Numbered from the stretch's first letter, positions 36,481 through 49,117 are shown. The stretch is DNA of 64,000 bases from Torreya grandis (GCA_037957365.1 JARHVA010001737.1:886001-950000); one strand, 5' to 3'. Program-made: numbers and translations. The notes: generated by a model not told the origin, from the letters alone.

Positions 36481-37324
36481 TTGGTACCTTTTAAGGATGT
36501 CTATTAAAAGTTGAAGTGACCCCTTAGGGACTTTCTCTAGGCCAATTTTTAGGCTCTAAAAGGTTACACATAATTTATTTAGATACATGTTATAGGCCTA
36601 AATTAGTTGGAGTACTAGTTTTGTTTGACATCAAACTCCAAGGTTCAACCCTTTGCATGAAATTGATTATTTGAGTTGATCTGTCTGAAACCATATAAAC
36701 CCACATCACCACATTGAGTGCCATGGTCACTTTTAAAGTTTTATGAAATTTTGTGCATGGCCCCTTATATCATACACCTCCCACATAGCACTAGGGAACA
36801 TGCTGCAACAACTCCTTGCATCAAACATTGTCGATAAACTCTAAACATTAATCACCTACCACACAATACATAGATCCATGTCATATAACTTCATATACAA
36901 TAATTTTCACTCCACCTGATAGGTGTAAAACACATAAGTGTCAAGGGCTTATCCCTTAAAAGGTTGAGGGGCAACACCAAAATATGGACGATTAGTCATA
37001 ACTTCTTTTGTTGGCACTTCACATAATGCATTGTTATGTGCAGTACACACCACTTACACAACCTTTGTGTGACATTGAAAAAATTCATGATGCACATCAT
37101 TTACACAACATTTTACACAAAACCCTCAAGTCTCCAACTGTAAACCTACACATAACTCCCAACCTATGCATAATTATAAATAAATGGACATCACTCATGC
37201 CACTCCCAGGGTTATTATATGACAAAACACCTATCAACATATTGTGTATATGGTCGAAAGATGAATAGTCATACATGGAAGCTCAAATGATTCAAATTCC
37301 ATAATGGTTTTTGAGCCTCCACAA
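36481..37324. other. Non-coding region
   Basis: An 86-codon frame (37,008-37,268) has no recognisable features. Nothing else is seen. Confidence 0.4.
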
Positions 37325-37540
37325 TATATATATGTATTTATGTAACTTTAATTTAAGTAAATAGTAGTAAAATAGATAACCATCCATATTTCTATAGAAT
37401 GTGCCATGTACATAGCACAAAGGTAAATAAAATAATTATATGTGTATATGTAGGTGTGTGTGTGTGTGTGTGTGTGTGTGCATACATGTATGTAGGTGTG
37501 TGTGTGTGTGTGTGTACATACATGTATGTATGTATGTGTC

Positions 37541-37572
<32 letters not shown>

Positions 37573-37742
37573 TACGCATATGTATGTTTGTATCCATGTA
37601 TGTATATATGTTATGTGTGTGTGTGTGTGTATACATATGTATGTAACTTTAATTTAATTAAATAGTAGTAAAGTAGACAACCATCCATATCTTACAAGAG
37701 TATGCCATGTACATAACACATAGTAAAATCAAACAATTATAG
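37325..37742. repeat. GT/AC microsatellite cluster flanked by a direct duplication
   Basis: (GT)n at 37,454-37,480 and about 37,497-37,514, (AC)n at about 37,547-37,571 and (GT)n at about 37,614-37,630 alternate with 'catgtatgta' phrases. A ~115-bp phrase ('gtaactttaatttaa ... ccatgtacata') occurs on both sides (about 37,340-37,420 and 37,640-37,720), roughly 300 bp apart. The whole block therefore looks like a tandem duplication with microsatellite growth in the middle. Confidence 0.7.
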
Positions 37743-39510
37743 TTCTAGTTCTATTTCTTCCTATATTCTCATTCTTGTTTAAAATTGCTTCTACATATGC
37801 ATATATCTTTATCTAGATCCTCATCTAGAGTGTTTTCCCCATATTACTTGGGATGTGGATCATGAACTCTTTAAGGTGAAAAGTTATGGAATGTTATTCT
37901 TCAAATTTCATTCATCGCAGCACTCTCAATGGCATAAAATATTGGCAAGAATTTATGTTAAATTGTATCCTCATTACTCATGTGATAGTCAAGGTTATTG
38001 AAACCTTTATTGCTAAGAGAATCTAAAAGGCTTGGAAGTTGTGTAAGCTTAATCTCATTTGTGATGGATATGGTTTCAATTACGACCTCTCTATTAACAC
38101 TCATTCCCTTAGGTGGCCCACCCCAAATTCTTAGCTATTGTGATGTCCCTTTCACCATGGTCCCATCTTAACTCTAGTGGATGGTTGATGTAGATGCAAT
38201 AGTAGGGAAAGTTTCCTTGGTTGAGCCTTTTTATTTCTCATCCAAGCATGACGAACAAGAAGAAGATAAAGAAAACCAACAAATAATGAAGAGTGAAAGC
38301 TTGTACCTAATATGATAGATCCTCTTGGTGGTGGTGGTCAGAGTGATAAGTTGGATGACCATCCACCGCCTCCTTCTACTTTGATTGCTTATGTTGCTTA
38401 AGAGGCTTGTGTTATATGTTTTGGATATTTGATGGACCTTTTATTATGTTGTTATTGATATACTCTATTCTTTTTTATTGAAAAGTTAATTTTTAAGGAG
38501 TATAGTAGTAAGTGACTTTATTTAACTCTATTATCATTTTTTTAAATTAAAATTATGATTATTTAAAGCTCAATTGAAACTCTTTTCTCAAATCCTTTGT
38601 GATTGATGTGAAGTCTTCTCATAAGATATGATTCTATTTTTCTTTTTGTTGAGTACAATTATCAATATATATTATCTATGATTAATAGAAAACACTTTTT
38701 ATATATCAACTCCTCAAATCAGCCTCCTCCCTTCTCAAAACAAAGAGAAAAAAAACAATCGATCGACTGCATTGTTGGTCCTACTCAAAAGTATCATGTA
38801 TTATCCAATGTATATATCTTTCATCCTCATGAGCTCTGATAATAAAAAAAATCATTAATCCTTGATGAAGCTAAAATAAAAAAGAAAAAATTTTAAATGC
38901 ATCTTTACATATATTATTGTAGTTTATAAGTGTAAATTTATTTTTGTAAGTTATAAGATTGTATGGAAAAGTTATTAAGAATAAACTCTCAAAATATCTA
39001 TGAATTAACTACTTCTATCGGTAGAAACACTCAAAATGTAAATGTATTATGCAACATCAAAGCAGGTACATTTATGTCGTTAAACAAATGTTTTAGATAT
39101 TTACCACCTTATTATAATCTTACTCACGTTAATGAAAGGCTGCTGCTATTGAAGAGATGCGGTTTTTCAGAACAGAAACAGAAAAAAGTTAATTTTAATT
39201 GAAGAAAACAAAGATGCAGTGCGTCACATACAGTGAAAAGATATTAGCGAAGAAAGTGATTTCTATTGTCCGCTTGTTTTCAATAAAATAATAAATCATT
39301 ACTAAGCCTTTCATATCAATTACGTTTGCAGTCCAACGGTTAGGATAATTGCATATATTAGAATTCTAGCGTATTCTCGTTGTTAGAGAGAGTAATTTTC
39401 AACTTCACATTTAATGAAGGATGTGTAAGAACTCTAATGAAGGATATATGATAACTCTAGCGTAGTTTACTATTTAGAGAGTTTTAGTTTTAGATTTTTT
39501 TATTTTACCA

Positions 39511-39513
<3 letters not shown>
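37743..39513. other. Non-coding region, possible LINE 3' tail near 38.2-38.5 kb
   Basis: No gene is supported. A Pro-rich then hydrophobic plus-strand reading around 38,280-38,500 ends in 'tattgaaaag' and resembles LINE 3' ends loosely. This is weak. Confidence 0.3.

Positions 39514-39544
<31 letters not shown>
39514..39544. repeat. (TA)n microsatellite
   Basis: An uninterrupted TA run of about 31 bp followed by TTTG repeats. Confidence 0.9.
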
Positions 39545-39549
<5 letters not shown>

Positions 39550-41159
39550 TGTTTGTTTTTGCTGTATATGGAATCATTTAAGCCGTTAAAGTTAAGGTTA
39601 TATTTTGGATTATTTTTTTAAGTATGAGTAGAGAGTAAATTTTAACTTATATATTTAATATAAAAAACATGAAATAGTTGCTTTTTCACATATATTTGGA
39701 TTGGTGTTCTAAGAATTAATTTTGAGGTGCCATGATTTAGTAAAAGTTGGTTGTTAAGATCTGGGCTAATTAGGATTGAAGAAGAATCCAAGCATAGCTC
39801 ACACAAGATAGAAGTGAGAAGAGGGGAATTAAAATAAGAACCAAGAATGTTGTTCAAATATTCAGCATTCATGTGTATGTATAAAACTCAATGTCACAAT
39901 GTAAAATACAAAGGAGAAGAAGATTATTTATAGCAAAGTTTAAGGATTTGCATCTCTTTTCTTAATGACCATATCAAGGGTGACATCTAATGAAGGTGGT
40001 CCATGAAGGTAGGTAAGCATTAAATGTAACATTGGATATGTGCACATCTAACTACACATTAACTAGTCTTAGTCAAAAAACTAACTCTCTAAGTCAACTT
40101 TAATTTTAAAGGTGCACAATAAATATTTGCACCAACACCCTTTTTAAGTGCAACTTAGTGAGGTCTAAGACAAAAAACAAGAGTCTTAGAATTCTTAGAA
40201 AATAGGTCTCGACAACAAGGTCTAATGAGGTATCTATGTATAAATATCAAGATTCAATAAATTGGGTAGCAAGGACTCGAGAAAGCAATGTAGACCCATC
40301 CTTGAGTAAGATGGTGATAGCAATGGATGTCTTCCATGAGATGGTGAAAAAATATTAAAGCAAGTGATGCTCTAGAATAGTGGTGAGCTCCACAAAACTA
40401 CAATGTGACCTAATCCACACTCTAATGATGTTGTGATGAACGAAAGTGAACACATGATGAAGAACTCATGATATTTGGACGAGAGGTACGAATCCACTAC
40501 TCAAAATATTAAAATATTATGAAAATTTTGATACCATCAAAGAATGTTGGTTCAAAGACGATGTTCTAAATTTTGATATCACCAAAGATGGCTCAAAGAC
40601 AATGTTCTGAATTTTGCTATCAACAAAGATAGCTACCTATGGGTAAATATAAATCTTGATTCATGTTGGGAATCCCAAATGTCAGTCACAACACAAGACG
40701 GTCATAATGTCAAGGAAAATATTGAAAATAAAGAACAATACACTAAAAAATGTCATTGAAAGATGAGACATATTAGTATCCTCATATGAGCTCTAGCAAA
40801 CTAAGTGCCCGAGAAAACCAAACTCATTATTGTGCTAAAACAAAGAAAGCACACATGCACACAAAAGTGCTTATTTGCACAAATGAGTCTCTCTTATAAA
40901 ATGCAAAGAGGTGCATAGAAAGGGCATCAATTGTCTCAAAGAAATGGCATGCAAGGAAGTGGCATGGTAAACTAACCACTTGCTAATCACCTTGTTGAAT
41001 CAGATCCCACTCTCCAGTCTTCAAAAATATGATATCCGAAAGAATGTACTAAAAACCACAAGAAAGGTACCATTATATTTTCCAAATGCAATAAAAATCA
41101 CCAGTGGAATCTTTGTTCTAGCCAAGCAATCTAGTCTATAAGATTTTCGACAATATGGA
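39545..41159. other. Non-coding region
   Basis: Stop codons fill all frames. Two near-identical phrases ('gatggctcaaagacaatgttctgaattttg' type, near 40,540 and 40,590) form a short ~47-bp local duplication. Nothing else is seen. Confidence 0.35.
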
Positions 41160-42180
41160 ATGCCCTTATTGAACCCAAAAAGGCTCACTTCCTCTAGTGA
41201 TTATTTACCAAGATTTGCCTATGGGTGACCATCTCAAGCACGTGGAGGTTTCAAATCCCATTTTCCTAGCTTGTCACTAGCCAGAGACAGTCAAGTATCT
41301 CTTCTACTTTTTTGCTCATGCCCAGTTAGCTTAGAATTGGATTCAAGCCTTTTAGACCAGAATGCTTTACTTGGAAAATGGCTCTCTTGGGGAACTCTTC
41401 CTTGTTACTTGTAAGATACAATAGATTTTGGCAAATTTTTCGTGTTGATTTTCTTTTTCAAATTTGGAAAGCTAGAAACTATGCATTTTTTAATCATGAA
41501 GATATGGAAAGAAGTTTTTCTATAACTAACAAAGTTGTTGTGATCTTTAATGTCATCCCGCAGATTTAGAGCCAAACAGGCAAAGTTTCTTTGGAGCTTA
41601 ATCATTCCCAGACTCTATTAGATCACTGGGGAAATGCTCCATGCACGGTTAGCCGCAAGCTACCAAATCTTCAACATTTCCATTTTCCTCCTCATGGACA
41701 AGGACATGGTTTTCGTTGGCAGCATTCTTGAAGATGTCGTAAGATCCCCTCTCCTTGTTCTCGTCAGTCGTACCCCCGTCACATTGGGTTTGATGGTTCT
41801 AACAGTGGAGGTGGTAGAGGGGGCCCAGGGCCCTCCTCCACAAGACAAGTTGCCACACTTGGCCCTTGCTATTTCACCCTCCCAACAAGTTGATGAAAAT
41901 GAAAACAAGTAGTAGAATGATAGGTGGGATCCCTTATCTATGGATGATGACCCCTTGCTCAAGCGGGCTGGGGAAGAAATCCACAAGATCCTCCTTCTCT
42001 ATTGCCCCTCCATCCAACATGTTTGTTGTTGTTGTCTAATGAATTTCTTATTACTTGTATTTTTGGTGCTGGTGCTCCTTTTTTTTTGTTTTTATGCACT
42101 TATGTTAATATGATTTGATGTAAACTTTTTTTTGTATGGTCATTATTGACCCTCTATAAAACTAATTCATTTCCCAAAAC
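41160..42180 (+). pseudogene. LINE 3' end (C-terminal region and 3' UTR), plus strand
   Basis: The plus strand gives 'GNSSLLLVRYNRFWQIF', 'FLFQIWKARNYAFFNHED' and, in other frames, 'SLELNHSQTLLDHWGNAP'. A Gly/Pro-rich stretch with 'GQGHG' follows (41,378-41,880), then AT-rich 3' sequence to about 42,180. The same order occurs on the minus strand at 9.3-8.8 kb ('LELNHLQHLLDH' then Gly/Pro-rich), so both are 3' ends of one LINE family. RT and endonuclease are absent, consistent with the usual 5' truncation of LINE copies. Confidence 0.6.
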
Positions 42181-42347
42181 TTTTTCTAACTCAATATAAT
42201 TTTACTTGTGAAATGTGACTCTTTCCACCATATTTTTATATAACTAACATTATACCATATCATTTTTAATTGATATAAATACACTTTTCAATCAAAAACT
42301 TATTTCCATATCACTCTATAATTACCATGTTAATTGCATCACTCTTT

Positions 42348-42351
<4 letters not shown>

Positions 42352-42437
<86 letters not shown>
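42352..42437. repeat. (TA)n microsatellite, interrupted
   Basis: About 86 bp of TA repeat with one 'taaata' interruption. Confidence 0.9.
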
Positions 42438-42443
<6 letters not shown>

Positions 42444-44105
42444 TTATATAATAATCCAACGTCGCTCAAATCCTCCATAAATTTTGTAATAAGGGTATGA
42501 ATTTGATGATAGTAAATATCAACTATCACGAAGTTACATAATAAGTCAAGGTTTAGAATCGTTCTTTGAAAACACTCTTAAGAATTTATGTGAGGGAGGG
42601 GAAATAACATTGGATTTGGAGGATTCCCTATGTCCTCCATTTAAAAGGATAGAAAACACTTCATTCTATGATTTTGAATTTAAAAAGATCTCCATAGATT
42701 TTCCATTGTTTTAAACCATATCTTTGAAAGATTCTATAATGCCCAAAAGATAATTATATCAATTATATTCTTTAGATGTATTTATAAAAAAATCCATATA
42801 ATTTTTTTTTTTTTTTAAAAAGATTATTTTAAAATTAATATTAAAAAAATTATATACAATTAAATATATTATATATATAATATTATTAATTTTTACAAAC
42901 ATTGCATAAATAATAAATCATCATGTATTATATTTTTAAATGTAATAATGGTTTAATAAGACATAAGCGTTTAAAATGATGGGTTGTAAGGTCAAGCCCA
43001 TGTCAAGTTTAGATGACGGTCAATAAGTTTGTTGAAGTCTAATCAAACTTACATGACAACGAATAAATTATTGATTGATTTTGGTTGACCTTTTTTCTAA
43101 TTAGTTTATTTTGAGTCAGTAGCATTCCATACACAATACATTTATGTGAAGGTTTCTTAATACTCAAGACACAACATATACAGAGGTTTCTCAATATCCA
43201 TCATGCTCTAACTTCAACCACTAAAAAGCTCCTTTTGTTCGTAATATAACTTTCCAAATTCAAATCTCAACTATTAAAAGACCTTATACTCACACCACAA
43301 TTTACCATCATAGATTTTAATTTCAATTTCGAGTAAAACTAAAAATGAAGTCCAACATAAAATTCTATACCTATATATACCTAATAAAACACAAAACTTT
43401 ATAAAAACATTTATACCCAACCAAGGATTTTTTTTTTTTTTCATACTAACTCCCTAATGATCAAACATTTTACATTAAAATGTTATTGATTCATTGCTAA
43501 AATTACTTAGCTCGTCCACCACAAAACCATTTTTATTGAATGCTGCTCAAGATCAATAAAAAAAATTACGTCCTATATTTTTTGAGACAACAAAAAGGAA
43601 ATTGAACTGCACAAGTTCTGAGACAGCATTTTCATTTTGAATTTGAAATAACTTTCATGATTTCTTATGATGCATTCCAAGGTGTTTTTTTATTATTGTA
43701 GATAGTTTCACAGATACCTCGAATTAATACATAAGTAGCACCAATGTAATATATGCTAGATACAGATACCCATGATGCCAAATTTGTCCACTCTACTTGG
43801 AAGCTTCTCAGCAGATTCACCCTTTCACCATTATTATTTCTGAGATATCTGGATGGAAAGGTTCAATTCTAGGCTTGTGCCATTCCAGGCAACATGGCTA
43901 TCCTTCCTACCTAATCTTCACTAGTCAAAAATCAAAGCTACAACTCGATACACATCCAAGTTTGTCCCTAGTTCCTGTTCGATATCATTCATCAAAGATT
44001 CTTGGTTATGGAATCCACTGTAGCACACACTCCACAGAGTCTTCAAGAAATAAAATTCTTACAAAAGCTCACTGAGAGACCTAAGAGTATTCACAAATAT
44101 CACAG
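42438..44105. other. AT-rich 5' flank of the chitinase gene
   Basis: It contains A and T runs (for example 42,800-42,850 and about 43,430) and no gene. A 92-codon plus frame at 43,797-44,075 ends 30 bp before the chitinase ATG and has no recognisable domain; it probably lies in the 5' leader or promoter. No convincing TATA box or start site could be chosen. Confidence 0.4.
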
Positions 44106-45808
44106 ATGGATTCTCTTGTTTTTCATTTTCTCATAATAATTTCTCTATCCAATGTATTGGGTTGCAATGCCATTATTCCATCATCTCCATCAATGGATCC
44201 ATCGTCATGTAGCTGTGCTGCAAGCAATGCAGACCCAGTAATAGCAGGCTACTGGCCTTCTGATGCAAACTCATACATGCCTGCATGGAGTATCAGTGCT
44301 TCTCTGTATACCCATCTGTTCTATGCCTTTGCAGATATCGATAATCAGACTTTCACAGTGATTGTACCAGAGGAACAGGAACAAATATTTATAGGTTTCT
44401 CTGCAACAGTGCAGGAGGTCAATAGCTCTGTGAAGACACTTATTTCTATTGGAGGTGGTTCAAGCAATGCAACAGTGTTTTCAATCATGGTGTCCAATTC
44501 TTCATTAAGAAAGAGCTTTATAGACTCTAGTATAGCATTGGCCAGAGACAATGGGTTCCATGGGCTGGACTTGGATTGGGAATTCCCAGCAACTAATACA
44601 GATATGATAAATTTTGGGTCCTTGTTGGTTGAATGGAGGGAAAGAGTGCATCAAGAAGCCTTGATTTCAGGCATGGAACCTCTGCTACTGACAGCTGCAG
44701 TGTATTTTTCTGAGCATTTTTTTAATGGGGAAAGCAGGGACTATCCCATTCAAAGTATTGCAGATAATCTGGACTGGATAAATGTAATGTACTTTGATTA
44801 TCATGGTGCTTGGGATACTACTCACACTGGAGCCCATGCAGCTCTCTATGATGTTGCCAGCCATTTAAGTACTAATTATGGTATTGGGTCCTGGTTAGAT
44901 TCAGGCATTCCTCCCAACAAAGTAGTGGTGGGAATCCCAATGTATGGGAGATCATGGATGCTTAAGAACAAGAAAAAGGTGCACATAGGAGCCCCTGCTG
45001 TTGCTGCAGGCCCAAGACAGAGAGTAAGCAACCAGACAGGTTTCATGATGTTTTCTGAAGTTGAACACTTCATAGAGAAGCATAATGCTACTGTTGTTGT
45101 TGACAATTTTACTGTGTCTGCTTATTGTTATGCTGGAGATGTGTGGATTAGTTATGACAATGAAGAGACTGTGGACATGAAGACCAAGTTTGCCAAAGAC
45201 AGAGGTCTGCTGGGATACTTCTTCTGGGCAGTAAGTTATGATCACAGGTGGAAACTCTCAAAACAAGGTATGGCTGCCATACATGCTTGCATTTTGAGCT
45301 TGGTTTTGGATGTCATATGGGCTAATGTAGTAGTTGCCATAAATCTTAAAAGTCTTATGATAGGTGTGTTGTTTCAATTTAAATTAAATTACATATTAGT
45401 GTTTTCCAATTTTATTTTTTTAAATATATTAATTAGGATTTATGGTAGTTAATTTATGGTTTAGATTTTTAGATTTCGATATATAAATTGCATCCATGTT
45501 TAGGGTTATTATCAACATGAAATATAAGAATTACAAATCCGAATTCCTTATGTTGAAATGAAATTTATTTTTGGTGGACCACAGCTTTAGACACATGGGA
45601 TGCATACTGTATACATGACAGAAAGATGCATGGAGGAGAAGCTTTCATCTCTCCTACTGTTTCTCCCTCTGACTCACCCTCACCATCAACAGAATGGCCA
45701 GATGGGTCATCTTCTTTTGGTGCTATGGCTGGTTCTGGAAAACCCACTGCTTATACAATCAACTCTATCGGTATATTTTATCTTCTTCTGGTTGCCATCA
45801 TTCTTTAG
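44106..45808 (+). CDS. Class V (GH18) chitinase, secreted, with GPI-anchor-like tail; two exons
   Basis: Predicted to hydrolyse beta-1,4 GlcNAc polymers outside the cell. Exon 1 is 44,106-45,267 and exon 2 is 45,585-45,808, joined by CAAG|GTATGG and CCACAG|CT around a 317-bp intron. The spliced protein has 461 residues. Residues 1-22 form a signal peptide. The GH18 barrel spans about 45-392, with SIGGG at 114-118, the catalytic DLDWE (D155, D157, E159) complete, MYFDY at 228-232, 'VVVGIPMYGRSW' and substrate-site W374 in GYFFW. Splicing adds ALDTWD, which completes the usual C-terminal helix. Residues 410-425 are Ser/Pro-rich and the last ~16 are hydrophobic ('GIFYLLLVAIIL') with no basic residues after, as in GPI-anchor signals. 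There are seven N-glycosylation sequons. Plant GH18 domains also occur in chitinase-type receptor kinases; no kinase follows here. Family sure; anchoring inferred. Confidence 0.88.
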
Positions 45809-46480
45809 TTAGGATGAAAGTTTCGTCCTTCTTGTTAGCAAGATCCTGACCTTAATTTTCATTGTAGAACTAACACAAATTTATCTCCATTGTGAATATT
45901 TCTTGTAACTTCCCGAGTATATTTGTAAGGGCTATGAGGTAGGGAGTTTTGGTCGAAAGGGTAATAGAATGAAGTTCAATTCAATTATATTTGATCTTTA
46001 AATGAGAAATTTGTTTATTGTGGATGTTAAAATTATAAATATATATTTATCATAATGATAAGGGTTTTACAATGATAATATGTAGTGGTGGATTATTTAT
46101 TTATTTATTTAAAATTATTTTTTTAATAGTAAATATTTTAGATAGGAGTTGTCAATTAGAAGAAATATTTTGTACAGAAATCGGAGTTAAAAATTAGACT
46201 TGGGATACAATAAGGGTCCAGTCCTTTAAAAACTGCAAAGCAAACTACACTAACCATACTACTGCAAAAAAATACAAAATGAAAAATGAAAGCACACACC
46301 TCAACAATAAGATAGACTACAAAGCAACAAGAAAATCTGTCAAATAGACCTACTAAACAAAACAGCGTAAAGAAGATTCTAAACCTGCAACAAACTCATA
46401 ACAAATAGACAACAAGCCCACAACAAACAAACAACCAATTCTCAGTGATAATAGAAATGCATAGAGCAAACGCAATGAAC
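45809..46480. other. 3' flank of the chitinase gene
   Basis: AT-rich and non-coding. No canonical AATAAA lies in the first 200 bp; the poly(A) site is not determined. From about 46,200 the minus-strand trailer of the next pseudogene begins. Confidence 0.4.
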
Positions 46481-46492
46481 GAGCTCTCGAAG

Positions 46493-48410
46493 GAATCATC
46501 TGTAGGGAGGAATTAGCATTCTCTTGAGGAGTTCCTCCATCGTCCTATGAGTACTGTCTCTGGGCATTTCTTCTACATCCAGTCTCAACCTTTCTATGTT
46601 AAATCTTTGACCTCTACGTTTTGCTAAGACACCTACATCAGTGTTAGGTTTCTTACCTTTGAAACTAGAAGGTGGTAGAATATGGATGCTTGGAAGCCCT
46701 GAGTATTCCTTTGGAGAACCACCATCCAGTGTCCCATATTTACAACCCCCTAAATCTAATTGCAAGGAAACTAAATCATCCCAATGAACATAATTTTCCT
46801 CCCCAACCATCTTCTCAAAAGAAGAATCCGAGGGGACGTAAAGGAAAGAAGAGAAAGGAACAGACTGTTGGACAAAGAAAACTCCATGGTTGCATTCGTC
46901 AAATGGACCCTCCTCCTTCTAAAACCTCTGACATCCAAAAAAATCTTAAGAAGAACATAAAAAAAAACGGTGCCCAAGTCAGTTACATCTAAAACATTTA
47001 AAATAAAGGCCTTCGTAATTGATGAATTGAGTCCAAGAACCTTGAGAGGATTCCACCATGACAGATTGAAAAAAGGGCTTGAACAAGTCAATTATAGCAC
47101 AAACCTTATCAAATTTGCTTCCCCAAAAAAATTTATTCAACTTGATAGAGGAGCCCGCCAAATTCATCAACTATTTAAGATGTTCTTCTTTGCATAGGGG
47201 AGATTATAAACTCTGAGCCATAATAGAACAACTAAAATCGCTGAGAGGATTCTACCATAACATATTGAAAAAAAGGATTGAACAAGTCAATTATAACACA
47301 AACCTTATCAAATTTGCTTCTACGTTATTTTTTATTCAACTTGATCGAGGAGCCCACCAAATTAATCAGCTATTTAAGATGTTCTTCCTTACATAACGCA
47401 GAGGGGTGATTATAAACTCAGAGCCATAATGGGGCAACTATTTCTTCGCATTGAAGGAGGGGACCAAGGGCAGCAAAAGAGCCTATGGTTTTCATAAAAC
47501 CATGGCCCAGAAGTCCTGAAGAAACCACAGTCAATAGAACAGCTAAAAGTGACCCGAAAGAAGCCTCTACCAAGCAAGGAGAAGAACAGGGCAGCCATGG
47601 ACCTCCACTCAGAGGATGCCCAACCAGAAAGTTCAACTTTTGGGAGAAAAATGCTCTTGCATTTGCCAAATAAAGATCTGCTATCGATGTCGGATTCCAA
47701 AGCAATGATGGACGAGTCGTGAAGAGACAGAACATGGGTGTTAACAGGGAAAGAGGTTGGGATATCACCTACCAAGGAGGAGGGTTGGCTTAAGTGGGGC
47801 TGTGTCTGGATAGAAGCAACACCAAATTGAGTCAAAGCTTTTGGAGGAGAAGAAGAGGCCCCTAACCACTGAGCACATGAACCAAGGATGGAGCATTGAG
47901 GGGCGAGGAAGGAAACAAGGAAAAGCAAAAGTCAGAGCAGTGGTGATAAGGACAGGAGGCATTCCTGCATCCAGGGTAAACTCAGCGCTCCTTCGATGTT
48001 TCGCCAGTTTGGATTCCGGCCCGAGCAAGACTCTTTTATGCCTCAAAAAGGTCAACATAATGTGCTAGGGCCTTCTCTGAACAAGTCGTCGCAGATTGAC
48101 CAGCAGGATTGACAGCCCCTGAAGCAGATACAGAACGCACCAGCGATTTGAACTGGCTAAATTCCAGTCCAACTGAAATCTTAAGGGTCCCGTTCAATGG
48201 ATTTGCTGAAAGCTGGAGGGAGGACGCTCTTGGACACACAGACAGGTTCAAACCGCTCACAATCCCCATCCTCAAGATCTTGCAGTTCATCTAGCTCGTC
48301 GAAAGCCGAGTCAAGTCAGGAAAGCATAGAAGCTTTCGAACCAAAAAATAGTGTAGAGAACTGTTAGGCGGCGAGCAGGCAAGGCATTCCAATTTCAATT
48401 TACTGCTCAT
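46493..48410 (-). pseudogene. LINE ORF1 / DUF4283-zinc-knuckle-type pseudogene
   Basis: The minus strand opens at ATG 48,410 with MSSKLKLECL after a short leader, then breaks. Recognisable parts follow in order: 'FGKCKSIFLPK' (about 47,660), 'GPWFYENHRLFCCPWSP' (about 47,510-47,460, the GPWFF...LxxxPW core of DUF4283), 'FDKVCVIIDLF' (about 47,300) and 'SWTQFINYEGLYFKCFRCN' (about 47,040-46,980, entry to a CCHC knuckle). An open tail runs to the stop at 46,496. GC content is higher than in the surroundings. No RT follows, so it is either an ORF1-only LINE copy or a DUF4283 gene copy. Frameshifts and a 200-bp duplication disrupt it. Confidence 0.5.
47037..47440. repeat. Tandem duplication of about 200 bp inside the pseudogene
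   Basis: 'gagaggattccaccatgacag' at about 47,043 and 'gagaggattctaccataacat' at about 47,242 start two copies. Both run through 'caagtcaattata' and 'cacaaaccttatcaaatttgctt' to 'ctatttaagatgttctt'. Each codes for the same DUF4283 C-terminal stretch on the minus strand, so the duplication is secondary. Confidence 0.8.
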
Positions 48411-49117
48411 CGCTTTCTTAGGGTTTTGTGATCCTGTGGTGGTGAGTTGTTAAAATTAAATTTGATGTATATTTGATTGTGATGTTGAAGGTTTTTTGCC
48501 CTTTTTTTAAAATATATGTCAGAAAGTATTATATGGAATCATTGAATTATATAGAATGGTGGATTTTTCTTATGATTTTTAAGTGTTGTGGAGTTTGGAA
48601 GTCGGTTCAAAAAATTTAATATCTTGAACATATATTAGAGTTTGGAGTCGTTTTTTACTTTTCAAAATATTTTTTTCACCCCATCAAAGTGATGTACCTA
48701 GATTGAGGCCATCTATCACCAATTACCTAGATTTTTTTTGAATATCAATCTTAAGACTTTTTTAAAACAATTCTAATATAAAAATGGTTCCAATTACCCA
48801 CCACCCCATAACTACCATTATAGAACACTTCTCGTATAATAATCCTCTAATTTTTTTAAAATCCTGCTCATCCAAAACACAGATTTACACATTTACAATG
48901 AAAAGAGAAAAATACGAAAGAATAAAGAAGAAAACCCCATATAGACCCACACATATATAAAGAGAACGATATGTTGTGTACATATTATTCCTACCACGCA
49001 ACATCGTCAGTAAATACTTATCAATTTATATAAAATATATCAAACGGGAATATTCAGTGATAGAATCACAACTCTCAAGCTAAAGAATCGTCCAAGTATT
49101 TAAGGTTATTATTTGTC
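48411..49117. other. AT-rich spacer
   Basis: No gene is recognised. It could include the leader of the pseudogene to the left. Confidence 0.4.

Noticed and set aside
37399..37665. Cys/Val-rich small proteins from 37.4-37.7 kb and 49.2-49.5 kb
   Set aside because: Pure translations of GT/AC microsatellites.
41634..41912. 92-codon plus frame and its 108-codon antisense at 41.66-41.99 kb as genes
   Set aside because: They lie in the Gly/Pro-rich C-terminal segment of a LINE whose matching copy is at 9 kb.
43797..44075. 92-codon frame upstream of the chitinase as an extra exon
   Set aside because: It ends with a stop 30 bp before the chitinase ATG, has no homology to GH18, and the signal peptide already begins at 44,106.
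44345..45245. Minus-strand frames opposite the chitinase
   Set aside because: Antisense shadows of a well-supported coding exon.
47485..48294. Plus-strand frames in the GC-richer pseudogene region
   Set aside because: Opposite strand to a DUF4283-like reading with recognisable motifs; the plus frames have none.
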